A stretch of 64,000 nt of DNA from Bacteroidaceae bacterium (GTDB lineage: Bacteria; Bacteroidota; Bacteroidia; Bacteroidales; Bacteroidaceae): contig CABIVS010000001.1 of the NCBI GenBank assembly GCA_902362375.1, forward strand, positions 171,820 through 235,819. Direction: 5' to 3'. Shown here one piece after another: positions 17,475 through 32,021 of the stretch. The notes beneath the pieces are model-generated. The model had not been told where the DNA came from. It worked only from the letters and a program-made list of their open reading frames with translations, and searched no databases. The position numbers and the translations under genes were made by a program. Position 1 is the first letter of the stretch. Each line of letters starts with the position of its first letter.

Positions 17475-18875
17475 TTATTTATATCCTGCAGCTTTCGCAA
17501 TTCTTTTAGGTATTTCTGTATTATCAATCTTCTCACCAAACAGTTGAGAACCTGCACCAATAGCAAATACAGGAACATAACCGGCAGAGTGTCCGCCACT
17601 TACCCATCCTATCATGGCTATTTCATCCATCACTTCCTTCGCACGTGCAGCCATCGGTTCGTTCTTAGAGTACATACTTTCAGCAAATACGACTTTATTC
17701 TTCACGAATGATTTCTCAAACTCATCACGCAACTTTTTTTCCTGTTCCCAAGATATTGGGAATTGTTTCCAGAAGCCCATTTCTTCGCCAAGGAATGTTT
17801 TCATGTCCTCCCAAGTGACTTTATTGTCTTTTGATTTTCTCAATTCACTGATACGTTGTGAAAGTCCGTCAGTAGAATTTTTCTGATATTGCAATGCTTT
17901 CAGGTTCAACGCATATTTTCCCGTACCGAGCACGATACCACCTGTTTCATGATCTGCAGTGATCACAATCAGTGTTTCTTTCGGATGTTTCTTATAGAAT
18001 TCATAAGCTACTTTGACAGCATTATCCATGTCTTTCACTTCGTTGAACACAGTAGCGGCGTCATTGGCGTGGCATGCCCAGTCAATTTTACCTCCTTCTA
18101 CCATCAAGAAAAAGCCTTTATTATTACCTTTAGTAAGGAAGTCAATAGCACTTTCCGTAATTTGTGCCAATGTCAAATCATTCTCTTTGCGATCAATGGC
18201 ATAAGGCAGACAAGAAGGATTGGCTCCTTCTTCCTGAATCAAGATCATCTTTTCTGCTTTTGCAGCTTTTGCCTTATAGTCATTGTAACCACGTGCTACT
18301 GTATATCCTGCTTCTTCAAAAATAGGGAAAATGCTCGGAGCTTCTTTCTTGTCATAAGTAGTGGTAGGTTTCAAGAAACCACCGCCTGCATAAAAATCGA
18401 AATTGGCTTTCGGCAAATCAAGAGCGATTTCATAATTCATATTACGATCAGGTTGATGTGCATAGAATGCGGCAGGAGTAGCATGATCTACACTGACAGA
18501 AGTCGTTACGCCCACCTTTTTTCCAGCTTTCTTTGCCTTTTCAGCAACAGTTTGAATGGCACTTTTATCTTCTCCTACGGAAATAGCACCATTATAGGTT
18601 TTCTTTCCTGTTGCCAATGCAGTACCTGCAGCTGCAGAGTCTGTTACTGAATTTTTAGCAGAGAAAGTGGTTGCTACGGTAGCAACCGGAAATTGAGTAA
18701 ACAACAAAGGCTCGACGCCAATACGGCCATTTTGAATTTCCGCCTGATACATCTCCGTACCATTTACTTGATTGACTCCCATTCCATCTCCGATGAAATA
18801 GAATACGTACTTTGCTTGCCCGTTGGCTACAACGGAGATAAGGACAAAGAACAGTGTGTAGATTAACTTTTTCAT
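17475..18875 (-). CDS. Alkaline phosphatase
   Basis: Periplasmic metal-dependent phosphomonoesterase of the PhoA family. The 466-residue product has a signal peptide (residues 1-19, MKKLIYTLFFVLISVVANGQ), the first metal site YFIGDGMG, the nucleophile serine in VTDSAAAGTALATGKKT, GGGxF-type and VEGGKIDWACHANDA metal ligands, TADHETGG, and a C-terminal WVSGGHSAGYVPVFAIG histidine site. All catalytic blocks look intact. Probably monocistronic with its own promoter. Confidence 0.93.
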   Translation of the reverse strand: MKKLIYTLFFVLISVVANGQAKYVFYFIGDGMGVNQVNGTEMYQAEIQNGRIGVEPLLFTQFPVATVATTFSAKNSVTDSAAAGTALATGKKTYNGAISVGEDKSAIQTVAEKAKKAGKKVGVTTSVSVDHATPAAFYAHQPDRNMNYEIALDLPKANFDFYAGGGFLKPTTTYDKKEAPSIFPIFEEAGYTVARGYNDYKAKAAKAEKMILIQEEGANPSCLPYAIDRKENDLTLAQITESAIDFLTKGNNKGFFLMVEGGKIDWACHANDAATVFNEVKDMDNAVKVAYEFYKKHPKETLIVITADHETGGIVLGTGKYALNLKALQYQKNSTDGLSQRISELRKSKDNKVTWEDMKTFLGEEMGFWKQFPISWEQEKKLRDEFEKSFVKNKVVFAESMYSKNEPMAARAKEVMDEIAMIGWVSGGHSAGYVPVFAIGAGSQLFGEKIDNTEIPKRIAKAAGYK

Positions 18876-18909
18876 TCTCTAGTATATTTATTATTAGATT
18901 AGTTGCCTA

Positions 18910-18917
18910 CAAAGTTA
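18910..18917 (-). promoter_or_regulatory. Probable -7 element (TAACTTTG) for alkaline phosphatase
   Basis: Minus-strand TAnnTTTG match 35 bases upstream of the ATG at 18875. Confidence 0.45.
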
Positions 18918-19037
18918 GAAAAAAAAGAAAGAGATGCAGCGGATTATCGAACACTAAAAGTGGATATTTGCTGAATATGCCAGTATTACTTGCTCGCATA
19001 TTACGAAGCAATAACACATTGCTATCTGTGAATAGCA

Positions 19038-20633
19038 CTATAGGTTCATTACATTCTGCTCAAACTGATCTTTGTCCCCGGCAGCTTTATTACGCATCCG
19101 GCTACGATAATTATAGATAGTGGCCAAAGAATAACCGAGAAAATGAGCGATTTTGTTACTGTCTACCACTCCCAAGCGGATAAGGGCAAAGATACGAAGT
19201 TCTGTTGTCAGAAGCTCATCGGATTTCGGATAAACCCTTGCTTCTTCTACCAGCAATTCATTAAAAGCGGAAATAAAGTTCGGAAATAATTTCAGGAAAG
19301 ACTTATCAAATTCATTATAAAACTCATCCCGCTCATCCCGGATAAACTGTTCGGATTTAATAGCCTTAAATAAATCTTCGATACGGGATGCCATCGCCAG
19401 TTTAGCCAATGAGCGACGGTAGGTTTCCAGTTTATCCAGATAGTTGACACACCTGTCCAGATAGCGGGCAATATATACCTCTTTTATTTTCCCCGTCTGC
19501 TCCAGTTCTTTGTTGACTACTTGCATCTGTTCATTGGCCAAACTCAAATCATGCCGCATGATAGACAGTTTCTTCATCCAACGGTACAGAAAGAAGATAG
19601 CAACCAAAAGAAACAATGACAACAAGCTGACACTGATTAACATGGTTCGGGAAACCGCACGTTCTTTTTCTTCCTTCAGTTTATAAGCCTTATCAATAAT
19701 CGGAAAAAACTCAGTTACCTCGATAAAACGTAAACGGGCATTACAAGCTACAGCGTCCTCCATCGAACAACTCAAATACTTGTAAGCACGATCAATATCC
19801 CCCTGCTCATACATCAGATGGGCCAACTTCTGCAAAGAGGCATACTCCCTCACTGAAGACTCCAAATCCGCTATCGCTGTCAATATCAGATAGTATACTT
19901 CTTTCTCTGTATCTTTCTTCATACTATATGCTTCGGACAGCGTATAGTAGATATAAACTTTCTGGCGTTCATCAACAACGTCTTTCAATGCATCATTAAG
20001 CATGACTAAAGCTGTGTCGGCTTTACCATTGACTATATATTTTTCAGCTGCAACAATCGTCCTGTTTGTTTCCGGAGGCATGATACTGATAATAGAATCA
20101 CGATATAAATCTGTCTTTTTCAGGTATTTCTTTTTTTCCTCCTTATTGGTAGTATAGTCAGCAAGCCAGCCATAGCAGGCACGGTAAGTCTGATAATAAG
20201 ACAGTAACATTCTTTTGTCCAACTTCGCCGGGCGAATTCTCTCCAACTCTTTCATTGCTTCAATATACATCCCCATCACCCCCAACACTGTTGCCCGGTT
20301 AATCATAATCTCATTCTCCAACTCCGGACGATTCAGTTGAGGTAGAATCTGTTTTCTACTGTTTATATAATGAAGTGCAGAATCTGCCTGATAATGGAGA
20401 TAAGCATCAAACAGAGCACCATATAGCCGGTATTTATCAACAGGATCAACCGAATGAGCAAGCTGGACTTTCAAGCCATCAATCTCCTTTTCTTTCTGAA
20501 GCTGATAAGTTTCTTTCTTATTTATGATGTCGTCCAGTCTTTTAAGAGCTGCTCCATATTCCGTCTGCTTTGCAGACAATGAAACAGGATAAGCCAAGAG
20601 AAAAAATAAAATATAACAGGCTATATTTCTCAT
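19038..20633 (-). CDS. susR: SusR-like membrane transcriptional regulator (DUF6377)
   Basis: One-component transmembrane activator that, by position and build, controls the adjacent starch genes. The 531-residue product has a signal peptide (residues 1-21), a periplasmic helical TPR-like region (about 22-325), one transmembrane segment (about 328-350, [20 protein letters not shown]), a cytoplasmic coiled coil, and a C-terminal helix-turn-helix (about 490-520, [20 protein letters not shown]). Knowledge: B. thetaiotaomicron SusR is a membrane regulator activating susA and susB in response to maltose. It is divergent from susA here, as in that locus. Name given by context; sensing of maltose is inference. 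Confidence 0.85.
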   Translation of the reverse strand: MRNIACYILFFLLAYPVSLSAKQTEYGAALKRLDDIINKKETYQLQKEKEIDGLKVQLAHSVDPVDKYRLYGALFDAYLHYQADSALHYINSRKQILPQLNRPELENEIMINRATVLGVMGMYIEAMKELERIRPAKLDKRMLLSYYQTYRACYGWLADYTTNKEEKKKYLKKTDLYRDSIISIMPPETNRTIVAAEKYIVNGKADTALVMLNDALKDVVDERQKVYIYYTLSEAYSMKKDTEKEVYYLILTAIADLESSVREYASLQKLAHLMYEQGDIDRAYKYLSCSMEDAVACNARLRFIEVTEFFPIIDKAYKLKEEKERAVSRTMLISVSLLSLFLLVAIFFLYRWMKKLSIMRHDLSLANEQMQVVNKELEQTGKIKEVYIARYLDRCVNYLDKLETYRRSLAKLAMASRIEDLFKAIKSEQFIRDERDEFYNEFDKSFLKLFPNFISAFNELLVEEARVYPKSDELLTTELRIFALIRLGVVDSNKIAHFLGYSLATIYNYRSRMRNKAAGDKDQFEQNVMNL

Positions 20634-20655
20634 AGGATACTTTTTAAAGATGTCA

Positions 20656-20663
20656 CAAATATA
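20656..20663 (-). promoter_or_regulatory. Probable -7 element (TATATTTG) for susR
   Basis: Minus-strand TAnnTTTG match 22 bases upstream of the susR ATG. Confidence 0.5.
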
Positions 20664-20782
20664 ATAAATATAGTAATGAGAATGAAATATATATTCATAA
20701 CTATTTTAATTTTCACTTATATTTCCTCATCGTTATTTCGCTAACATACTATTGATTTACAACGCATTAACTCCCGAAAGCA

Positions 20783-20808
20783 TTTATATTTATATTCTAG
20801 TTTCCAAA
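20783..20808 (+). promoter_or_regulatory. Candidate SusR operator upstream of susA
   Basis: TATTCTAGTT (20793-20802) with flanking TTTATATTTA and AAA. Almost the same string sits upstream of susB (22813-22838) at an identical 34-base distance from the -7 element. The consensus of the two is YTTRTATTTW-TATTCTARTT-nnn-AAA. Confidence 0.55.
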
Positions 20809-20813
20809 TATAG

Positions 20814-22730
<1,917 letters not shown>

Positions 22731-22812
22731 ACAAGTTCATAACGACTTATATTTACGGAGGTGACATTGCCAGTTAATTACCTAGGAAACAGCGTATTGA
22801 CATTTACACAGA

Positions 22813-22838
22813 CTTGTATTTTTATTCTAATTCATAAA
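22813..22838 (+). promoter_or_regulatory. Candidate SusR operator upstream of susB
   Basis: TATTCTAATT (22823-22832) with flanking CTTGTATTTT and AAA, 34 bases before the susB -7 element, matching the susA box in sequence and in position. Confidence 0.55.
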
Positions 22839-22856
22839 GCCGGCAAGGATAGTCTT

Positions 22857-22864
22857 TACATTTG
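22857..22864 (+). promoter_or_regulatory. susB promoter -7 element (TACATTTG)
   Basis: TAnnTTTG match 69 bases before the susB ATG, without a visible -33 TTTG. It probably drives susB through the SusE-like gene, since no further TAnnTTTG was seen before susC. Confidence 0.6.
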
Positions 22865-22890
22865 CGATATTCCTAATGCAAAACACCTGA

Positions 22891-25140
<2,250 letters not shown>

Positions 25141-25244
25141 TCATATAGCCTTTAAAGAATAAATGTTTTCAATAGGCATTTTTACTAAATATTTTCAAGG
25201 ATATGATAATATCACTATATTGTTAACTTTAATTTTTAGAATGC

Positions 25245-28200
25245 ATGAAGCAAGTTAATTTCAGAATCTTTCAAGTGATTCTCCTCATATTGCCGGGGCT
25301 GTTCTTCGCATTAAGTTCCTATGCACAACAGATGGCTGTCAAAGGACATGTAAAAGACACCACGGGCGAACCGGTAATCGGTGCAAATGTGATCATCAAA
25401 GGTACTACCACTGGTACAATTACCGATTTCGACGGTAACTTTACACTGAATGCTACCAAAGATGCCATACTCTCTATTTCCTTTGTAGGTTATAAACCTG
25501 CTGAAGTGAAAGCTGCTCCTTCTGTTACTGTGACACTGCAAGATGACAGCCAATTGTTGAATGATGTCGTTGTCATTGGTTATGGTTCCGTAAAGAAGAG
25601 CGATTTGAGTGGTTCAGTTGTTGCTATCAAAGCGGAAGACATGAATCGCGGTGCTGTTACATCACCACAGGAATTAATCCAAGGCAAAGTGCCGGGACTT
25701 TTTGTAGCTCCGGGTGATGGTAGCCCCGGAGCCGGTTCTACCATCCGTATCCGTGGAGGCGCTTCGTTGAACGCATCCAATGATCCGTTGATTGTTATTG
25801 ATGGTATTCCTACTTCCAATGATGCTGCTCCGGGTACACCTAATGCACTGGCAACAATCAACCCCAATGATATTGAAACATTCACCGTTTTGAAAGATGC
25901 CTCGGCTACCGCCATCTACGGTTCGCGTGCTTCGAACGGTGTTATCATTATCACAACTAAAAAAGGTTCGCAAGGCAAGGTGAAGATTACCTATTCCGGT
26001 AGTTTCACAGCCAAAGATGTTTATCAACGTGTTCCTACTCTCAATGCCGATCAATTCCGCGAAGTACTAAAGAATCAGTATAGCGGGACGACACAAGAGG
26101 ATGCGATCAGTCAGATCGTGAACAAGTACCCTCACCAATCTACCGACTGGCAGGACGCCATCTACCAGACAGGTTTGAGCACCGACCAGAATATCGCCAT
26201 CTCCGGCAAGACAGGTATACTGCCCTATCGTGTCAGCCTAGGTTACAATAACGAACGTGGTACTCTCAAAACTTCATCTTACGAACGTTACACCGCTGCC
26301 ATCAATCTTAATCCGAAATTCTTTAAAGAGCATTTGAGTGTAGATATCAATGTAAAAGGTACAATTAACAACAACCGTTTTGCTGATTCGGGAGCCGTAG
26401 GTGCCGCTGCTTTCTTCGATCCAACCAAACCGATATACACAGACAGTGGAAATTATCACGGCTATTGGAACTGGTCGGAAGTGCCCGGTGCCGTTCAATC
26501 GGTAGCAACATTCAATCCACTATCTTTATTATATGATAGAGATAATCAGGGAAAGACAAACCGTAGCTTAGGCAACATCCAACTGGACTATAAGATTCAT
26601 GGCCTGGAAGATCTACACATGAACTTGAACATAGGTTATGACGTGGCAAAAACAACGGGACACAACTTTGTTGCACCCGGTTCTATCCAAAGCGCACAAG
26701 ACACCAACTTTAAAAATCTGGGAAGCGGCAATACATGGAATAATTTGCGTCGCAACCATTTGCTGGATTTTTATCTGAACTATACCAAAGATATAAAATC
26801 AATCAAAAGCCATATTGATGTAATGGCAGGTTATTCCTGGCAACACTTCTACTATGCCAACCATGATATCACCTACTCCAACCCGACAGACGGAAGCGAG
26901 GGTGACAAAGAAGGGTATACGTATGATAAGGAAATAGGAAAATATGTTCGGGACAGCCATTATCGTATTCCTTACGAAAACTATCTTGTATCTTTCTTTG
27001 GTCGCTTGAACTACAACTTCATGGGACGTTATCTGCTCACCGCAACCCTGCGCCGGGATGGCTCTTCCCGTTTCAGCAAAAACAACCGCTGGGGTCTATT
27101 CCCGTCGGCAGCACTGGCATGGACAGTGAGCGATGAGGCATTCATGGCAGGAACAAAAAATGTTTTATCCAAACTGAAGCTTCGTTTGGGATATGGTGTC
27201 ACCGGTCAGCAAGAAATCGGCGACTATCAATATCTGACCACTTATTCATTCAGTACCAACCCCAACACGACTTATCTGGGAACAACTTTACTGAAACCAA
27301 ATGGCTACAGCCCCGACTTGAAATGGGAACAGACCGCGACCTCTAATTTTGCCATCGACTATGGTTTCCTGAATAATCGCATCAATGGTAGCATCGAGTA
27401 TTATCAGAAACATACCAAAGACCTATTGAATACTGTCAGCGCACCTGCCGGCACCAACTTCACCAATCAGATTACAGCTAACGTGGGTGAAATGAAGAAT
27501 GAAGGAGTCGAATTCAATATCAATGCAATGGCTATACAAAGCAAAGATTTTACCTGGAATGTGGGCTACAACATCACTTGGAATGACAGCAAGATTACCA
27601 AACTGACGGCTACTTATAATCCCGAATATCAAGGTATCGATGCCGGAACGAATCAAAAACATCAGATCAATGAACAGCCCAACACTTTCTATCTTTTCCA
27701 ACAAGTATATGATAAAGATGGAAAAGCGATCCAGAATGCTTTTGTCGACCGTGACGGCAATGGAAAAATTACAGAAGCCGACCGTTATCTGACAGGTAAA
27801 AGTCCGATGGCAAAAGTCTTTATGGGACTAAGCTCGGAATTTACTTACCGCAACTGGGACTTGGGCTTCAACCTGCGTGCCAACCTCGGAAACTATGTAT
27901 TTAATTCTCTTGCTTCCGGTAACAGCACTACCTACAACTACAGTGGTAAAGGCTTCCTCGTAAACTATTACGAAGCAATCTATAAAACCGGATTCACCCA
28001 GATCAACAGTACGGAGCAGGGAGCCAGCGATTACTTCCTCGAAAATGCCTCTTTCCTGAAAATGGATAACATCACGCTGGGTTACTCCTTCAAAAAGCTC
28101 TTCACCAACCGATTGTCGGGACGTATCAGTGCTTCGGTGCAGAACGTATTTACGATTACAAAGTACAGCGGTCTGGACCCAGAAACATCAGCAGTAGACG

Positions 28201-28256
28201 GAAGTATGTGGCCTCGTCCCCGCACATTCACTTTAGGTATCAATCTTAACTTTTAA
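25245..28256 (+). CDS. susC: SusC-like TonB-dependent outer-membrane transporter
   Basis: Imports maltodextrins through the outer membrane together with SusD. The 1003-residue product (prototype about 1000) has a signal peptide (about 1-28, ending SSYAQQ), a carboxypeptidase-regulatory-like domain (about 33-110, VKGHVKDTTGEPVIGANVII), a TonB box region (VVVIGYGSVKKSDLSGSV), the plug (QGKVPGLFV, IRIRGGASLNASNDPLIVIDG), and a beta barrel ending in Phe (LGINLNF). It lies 104 bases after susB and 11 bases before susD in one operon. Confidence 0.94.
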   Translation: MKQVNFRIFQVILLILPGLFFALSSYAQQMAVKGHVKDTTGEPVIGANVIIKGTTTGTITDFDGNFTLNATKDAILSISFVGYKPAEVKAAPSVTVTLQDDSQLLNDVVVIGYGSVKKSDLSGSVVAIKAEDMNRGAVTSPQELIQGKVPGLFVAPGDGSPGAGSTIRIRGGASLNASNDPLIVIDGIPTSNDAAPGTPNALATINPNDIETFTVLKDASATAIYGSRASNGVIIITTKKGSQGKVKITYSGSFTAKDVYQRVPTLNADQFREVLKNQYSGTTQEDAISQIVNKYPHQSTDWQDAIYQTGLSTDQNIAISGKTGILPYRVSLGYNNERGTLKTSSYERYTAAINLNPKFFKEHLSVDINVKGTINNNRFADSGAVGAAAFFDPTKPIYTDSGNYHGYWNWSEVPGAVQSVATFNPLSLLYDRDNQGKTNRSLGNIQLDYKIHGLEDLHMNLNIGYDVAKTTGHNFVAPGSIQSAQDTNFKNLGSGNTWNNLRRNHLLDFYLNYTKDIKSIKSHIDVMAGYSWQHFYYANHDITYSNPTDGSEGDKEGYTYDKEIGKYVRDSHYRIPYENYLVSFFGRLNYNFMGRYLLTATLRRDGSSRFSKNNRWGLFPSAALAWTVSDEAFMAGTKNVLSKLKLRLGYGVTGQQEIGDYQYLTTYSFSTNPNTTYLGTTLLKPNGYSPDLKWEQTATSNFAIDYGFLNNRINGSIEYYQKHTKDLLNTVSAPAGTNFTNQITANVGEMKNEGVEFNINAMAIQSKDFTWNVGYNITWNDSKITKLTATYNPEYQGIDAGTNQKHQINEQPNTFYLFQQVYDKDGKAIQNAFVDRDGNGKITEADRYLTGKSPMAKVFMGLSSEFTYRNWDLGFNLRANLGNYVFNSLASGNSTTYNYSGKGFLVNYYEAIYKTGFTQINSTEQGASDYFLENASFLKMDNITLGYSFKKLFTNRLSGRISASVQNVFTITKYSGLDPETSAVDGSMWPRPRTFTLGINLNF

Positions 28257-28267
28257 AACGGAATGCC

Positions 28268-29863
28268 ATGAAAAAGAAATATTATATATTAGTTTCAATA
28301 CTGACTTGCCTCACCGTTTTCAGCGGTTGCGTGGGTGATTTAGATGTACAACCTTTAGACCCGACCGTTGTTACAGCGGAAAGAGCCTATACAGATGCAG
28401 CAAGTTATACCAAAGGATTAAATAAAATATATTCAGTTTGGGCACTTTCCGGACAGAATGGAAGTGATTCCGATATTGCCGGTTTGGATGGAGGTAACAC
28501 TGTATTGATGCGCTGCTGGTGGACGATGCAGGAGCAGACCACCGACGAATGCAAGAATGCAGCGAACGAAGCCTGGTCGAGCGAAATCAATAGCCTGACC
28601 TGGAGTACCAGCAAGAATGAAATCATAGAGGGAGTGTACCAACGCTGCATGTTTGTGGTGGCACTTACCAATGAATTTATGAAGAATATAGATAATGCAC
28701 CGTCAGAAATCGACCAGAAAAGCTATGCGGCGCAAGCTCGATTCAATCGTGCTTTCGCATATTACGTTCTGATGGATGCTTATGGCAGACCTCCGTTCAT
28801 CACCGAACAGAATTATTCGCTCACTCCATCACAGCTTTCACGCACGGAACTGTTCAACTGGATTGAAAGCGAACTGAATACCATCAGAACCGATCTGCCT
28901 GCTACCCGTACAGAATACGGACGAGCCGACCAAACTGTAGTGGACGCATTATTGGCACGTATGTATCTGAACGCCGAAGTTTATACGGGACAGCCACGCT
29001 ACACCGATTGTATCTCCGCCTGCAAACGCATCATCCCTCATTATTCCCTGGCAAGCAACTATGCCGATTTGTTTAAAGCGGACAATGGAGAGAACCCGGA
29101 AACTTTGAAAGAAATTATCTATCCGGTCATTTTTGATGGCAGAAAAACTCAATCCTGGGGAATGACAGCACTGATTGTCGGCGCACGCAAAGAAGCAGGC
29201 GGTGGTGTTCGCGAAGGATGGAGTGTGTTCCGAGGCACACAGAATTTAGTGGGACTGTTTAGTTTTGAAGACAACACAACTCCTAAGCCGGAAGAAATTC
29301 TGGATAAACGAGGCATCTTCGATGACTATAACGGTAAATGTAACTATCAGATAACAACCGGAGTAGTAGGTAATTTTGATACCGAAGGCTGGGGAGTCAT
29401 CAAATATACGAACCTCACCAGTACAGGAGAGCCGGGACAGGACGTTCTGTGGGTAGATACTGATTTCCCCTTGTTCCGTCTGGGCGATGTTTACCTGATG
29501 TATGCAGAAGCAGTGGCACGTGGCGGCGAAGGCGGTGATATCAATACGGCTGTCGGATATGTAAATGAGTTGCGCGACCGTGCTTATGGAGAAACCCCAC
29601 ATAATAAGATCGACGCAGCCTGGCTGACAGCTAACAACTATCAGAATATCTTGGACGAAAGAGGCCGTGAACTTTACTGGGAAGGCGTCCGTCGCATAGA
29701 CCTGATTCGTTTCGGCAAATACACATCTTCCTCCTACACATGGCCTGCCAAAGGTGGTGTCATTACCGGAGTAGGTGTCAACGAAAGATACAATATATTC
29801 CCTATTCCTATTTCGGACATCAGCGTAAACGGATCACTGGAACAAAACGAAGGTTATAAATAA
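28268..29863 (+). CDS. susD: SusD-like starch-binding outer-membrane lipoprotein
   Basis: Surface lipoprotein that binds starch and forms the lid of the SusC transporter. The 531-residue product has a lipoprotein signal peptide ending FSGC (Cys about 20), a helical TPR scaffold typical of RagB/SusD proteins (AARFNRAFAYYVLMDAYGRPPF, ARMYLNAEVYTG) and the C-terminal SusD block ERGRELYWEGVRRIDLIRFGKY. About 20 residues shorter than the prototype (551). Placed directly after susC. Confidence 0.93.
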   Translation: MKKKYYILVSILTCLTVFSGCVGDLDVQPLDPTVVTAERAYTDAASYTKGLNKIYSVWALSGQNGSDSDIAGLDGGNTVLMRCWWTMQEQTTDECKNAANEAWSSEINSLTWSTSKNEIIEGVYQRCMFVVALTNEFMKNIDNAPSEIDQKSYAAQARFNRAFAYYVLMDAYGRPPFITEQNYSLTPSQLSRTELFNWIESELNTIRTDLPATRTEYGRADQTVVDALLARMYLNAEVYTGQPRYTDCISACKRIIPHYSLASNYADLFKADNGENPETLKEIIYPVIFDGRKTQSWGMTALIVGARKEAGGGVREGWSVFRGTQNLVGLFSFEDNTTPKPEEILDKRGIFDDYNGKCNYQITTGVVGNFDTEGWGVIKYTNLTSTGEPGQDVLWVDTDFPLFRLGDVYLMYAEAVARGGEGGDINTAVGYVNELRDRAYGETPHNKIDAAWLTANNYQNILDERGRELYWEGVRRIDLIRFGKYTSSSYTWPAKGGVITGVGVNERYNIFPIPISDISVNGSLEQNEGYK

Positions 29864-29880
29864 TAAAATGACTTACAGAT

Positions 29881-31008
29881 ATGAAAATAGTAAAATATAT
29901 ATCAGCAATCTGCCTATCACTATTGATATTCAGTGCTTGCGAGAGCGACCTGGACAAAGTGTATTACAATGAGAGCGAAGTGACTCCTGCCGTATTGTCC
30001 GGCATTGCCGACACTTATGTATTGGACGCGAATAAAGCCCAGACTATTGCGATAGAGTTTAAATGGACCAATCCACAAGCCGGATATACAGCCCAGATTA
30101 CCAATTCTTTGCAAATGGACCTGAAAGGTAAGAATTTCGGAAAGGCAATAACACTGTATTCTTCTACAGAAGAGGGACCTTATGACATCACTACACTGGA
30201 TTTGAACAGCAAAATTATGAAACTGCTCCAATCTTATGAAATGGAAGTCACCGTAGAACCTTATGATTTTGAATTCCGTATCGCTTCTTCCATCTCGGAT
30301 GCTGTCGACTCCTTCTATTCAAACGTAGAGTCCGCTCAGATCACTCCGTTTATCGGCGAGCCCGAATATCCGAAAGTATATCTACCGGGAGCCTACTGTG
30401 GCTGGGGAGATCCGGATAATTCGTTCAAGCAATGCCAGCTATTGTTCTCCGCTAACGATGATGGCATCTATGAAGGATGGGTAGTCTTTGGTAGTCAGGC
30501 AAAAGACGGCTGGAAGATTTCTCCTGAAGCATCCTGGAATACGAGTTGGGGAACCGATGATGTCACTGAAAAGAATCCTGCTTCTATCACGCTGGCTACC
30601 GGTACGGGTAATATTGCCTGTTATGATAAGTACTCTTATAAATTCTCCTTTAATAAGGCAACTCTGGAACTTTCTACGAAAGCATCAGCCGAAGCATGGG
30701 GAATTGCAGGTACACACAACAATTGGGGAAATGCAGCTGCGGACACTCCTATGACTTTAGAGTTTGAATCGGAGGTTTCAGGCAACAGAGCCTATTACTT
30801 AACTGCCACTTTGGATCTGAAAGCAGATAATGCATGGAAGATTCGCGCGGATAACCAATGGGCTAACTCATTTGGCACCAATGATGTGGAAGGAGAATTT
30901 GAAGAAGCAGGTAGCGATAATAATTTTAAAGTAAGCGAGGATGGTACTTATATCATTAAACTATACTTTAATAAAGTAAAAGCCAAGTTGATCGTAACGA
31001 AAAAATAA
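29881..31008 (+). CDS. susE: SusE/SusF-like starch-binding lipoprotein
   Basis: Surface lipoprotein that binds starch next to SusCD. The 375-residue product has a lipoprotein signal peptide (FSAC, Cys about 20), an N-terminal SusE-type Ig-like domain (about 35-155) and two tandem starch-binding modules (about 160-265 and 270-375), each with GxWGx..., KISPEASWNTSWGTDD and KIRADNQWANSFGTND blocks whose Trp/Lys/Asn residues match known starch-binding sites. Two binding modules is the SusE count; SusF has three. It is the last gene of the operon: no susF or susG follows, only a terminator and lpxH. Confidence 0.88.
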   Translation: MKIVKYISAICLSLLIFSACESDLDKVYYNESEVTPAVLSGIADTYVLDANKAQTIAIEFKWTNPQAGYTAQITNSLQMDLKGKNFGKAITLYSSTEEGPYDITTLDLNSKIMKLLQSYEMEVTVEPYDFEFRIASSISDAVDSFYSNVESAQITPFIGEPEYPKVYLPGAYCGWGDPDNSFKQCQLLFSANDDGIYEGWVVFGSQAKDGWKISPEASWNTSWGTDDVTEKNPASITLATGTGNIACYDKYSYKFSFNKATLELSTKASAEAWGIAGTHNNWGNAAADTPMTLEFESEVSGNRAYYLTATLDLKADNAWKIRADNQWANSFGTNDVEGEFEEAGSDNNFKVSEDGTYIIKLYFNKVKAKLIVTKK

Positions 31009-31081
31009 GTTTTTCATTAGGAATTACGCTGGTTAATACAGATTCAGTAGGGATATTTACTGAATATCTTTACTGAAAGAT

Positions 31082-31128
31082 AAAATCAAAAGCAACTAAA
31101 TCGCAATGAATTAGTTGCCTTTGATTTT
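31082..31128 (+). terminator. Terminator after the sus operon
   Basis: Eighteen-base arms (AAAATCAAAAGCAACTAA and TTAGTTGCCTTTGATTTT) with one mismatch and an 11-base loop, followed by an AT-rich run. A shorter outer pair (GGGATATT near 31050, AATATCCC near 31141) surrounds it. Confidence 0.75.
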
Positions 31129-31204
31129 AATATTTAGAGAATATCCCTGTTATATTGCAAATAAATAAGTTACAATCCAATCTATGTAATTGGTAGTATA
31201 ATAA

Positions 31205-31969
31205 TCAAGCTTGCGTTTCTCCTTCGATATACTCTTCCAAAAAGAGATTCTCTCCGTCGAATACGGCATAAGAGAAGAAGTTAATCCAGTCTCCCAAAAT
31301 CAGTACGCGGGAGGTTGCACTCAACATCAGATCCAATTCAATGTGACGATGCCCGTAGATAAAGAAATTGATATTAGGATGGCTTTTCAGATACTCCTTT
31401 GTATATAGTACCAAATGTTCTTTATTTTCTCCCATGTAATCCGGTTCTTTTCCATCAACCCGTTTCTGTCGGCTACGCTTTGCCCACGTCAGTCCCAATT
31501 CCACACTCCACCGGGGATGGATGGCTGAAAACATCGTTTGCAAAGTTTTACTATGAAACATCTGCCGGAGTAATTTGAACTTCTTATCCGGATCACCCAG
31601 TCCGTCACCATGAGCAAGATAAAATTCTTTCCCATAGATTTCTGTAGTCAACGGTTCACGGTGCATAATGACACCACATTCTTTCGTAAGATAATCCCCA
31701 CACCAGATATCGTGGTTACCAATAAAGTAGTGAATTTCCACTCCCATATCCGTCAGCTCGGAGATTTTCCCCAAAAACCGGGTATAGCCTTTAGGAACCA
31801 CCAACCGGAATTCATACCAGAAGTCGAACATATCTCCCAACAGATAAATGGCAGAAGCTTTATGCTTTATACTGTCGAGAAAGTTCACAAGGCGTCGTTC
31901 CTGGGTGCGTCCATGTTCTATGGCACGAGACCCCAGATGCGCATCGGAAAGGAAATAAACATTCTTCAT
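31205..31969 (-). CDS. lpxH: UDP-2,3-diacylglucosamine diphosphatase
   Basis: Lipid A pathway hydrolase that converts UDP-2,3-diacylglucosamine to lipid X. The 254-residue calcineurin-like phosphoesterase carries the metal motifs in order: SDAHLGSR, LLGDMFDFW, GNHDIW, AHGDGLG and YGHRHIE. Length is typical of the LpxH group. No obvious promoter close by. It sits where the B. thetaiotaomicron locus would continue with susF and susG. Confidence 0.9.
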   Translation of the reverse strand: MKNVYFLSDAHLGSRAIEHGRTQERRLVNFLDSIKHKASAIYLLGDMFDFWYEFRLVVPKGYTRFLGKISELTDMGVEIHYFIGNHDIWCGDYLTKECGVIMHREPLTTEIYGKEFYLAHGDGLGDPDKKFKLLRQMFHSKTLQTMFSAIHPRWSVELGLTWAKRSRQKRVDGKEPDYMGENKEHLVLYTKEYLKSHPNINFFIYGHRHIELDLMLSATSRVLILGDWINFFSYAVFDGENLFLEEYIEGETQA

Positions 31970-32021
31970 GAGTTTTGAGTTGTTAGTTATAAGAGATTGA
32001 TTATGAAGCTATCACTCGTAA

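Noticed and set aside
17889..18650. 253-codon plus-strand frame opposite alkaline phosphatase
   Set aside because: Cys/Phe/Ser-rich low-information translation antisense to a clearly conserved enzyme gene.
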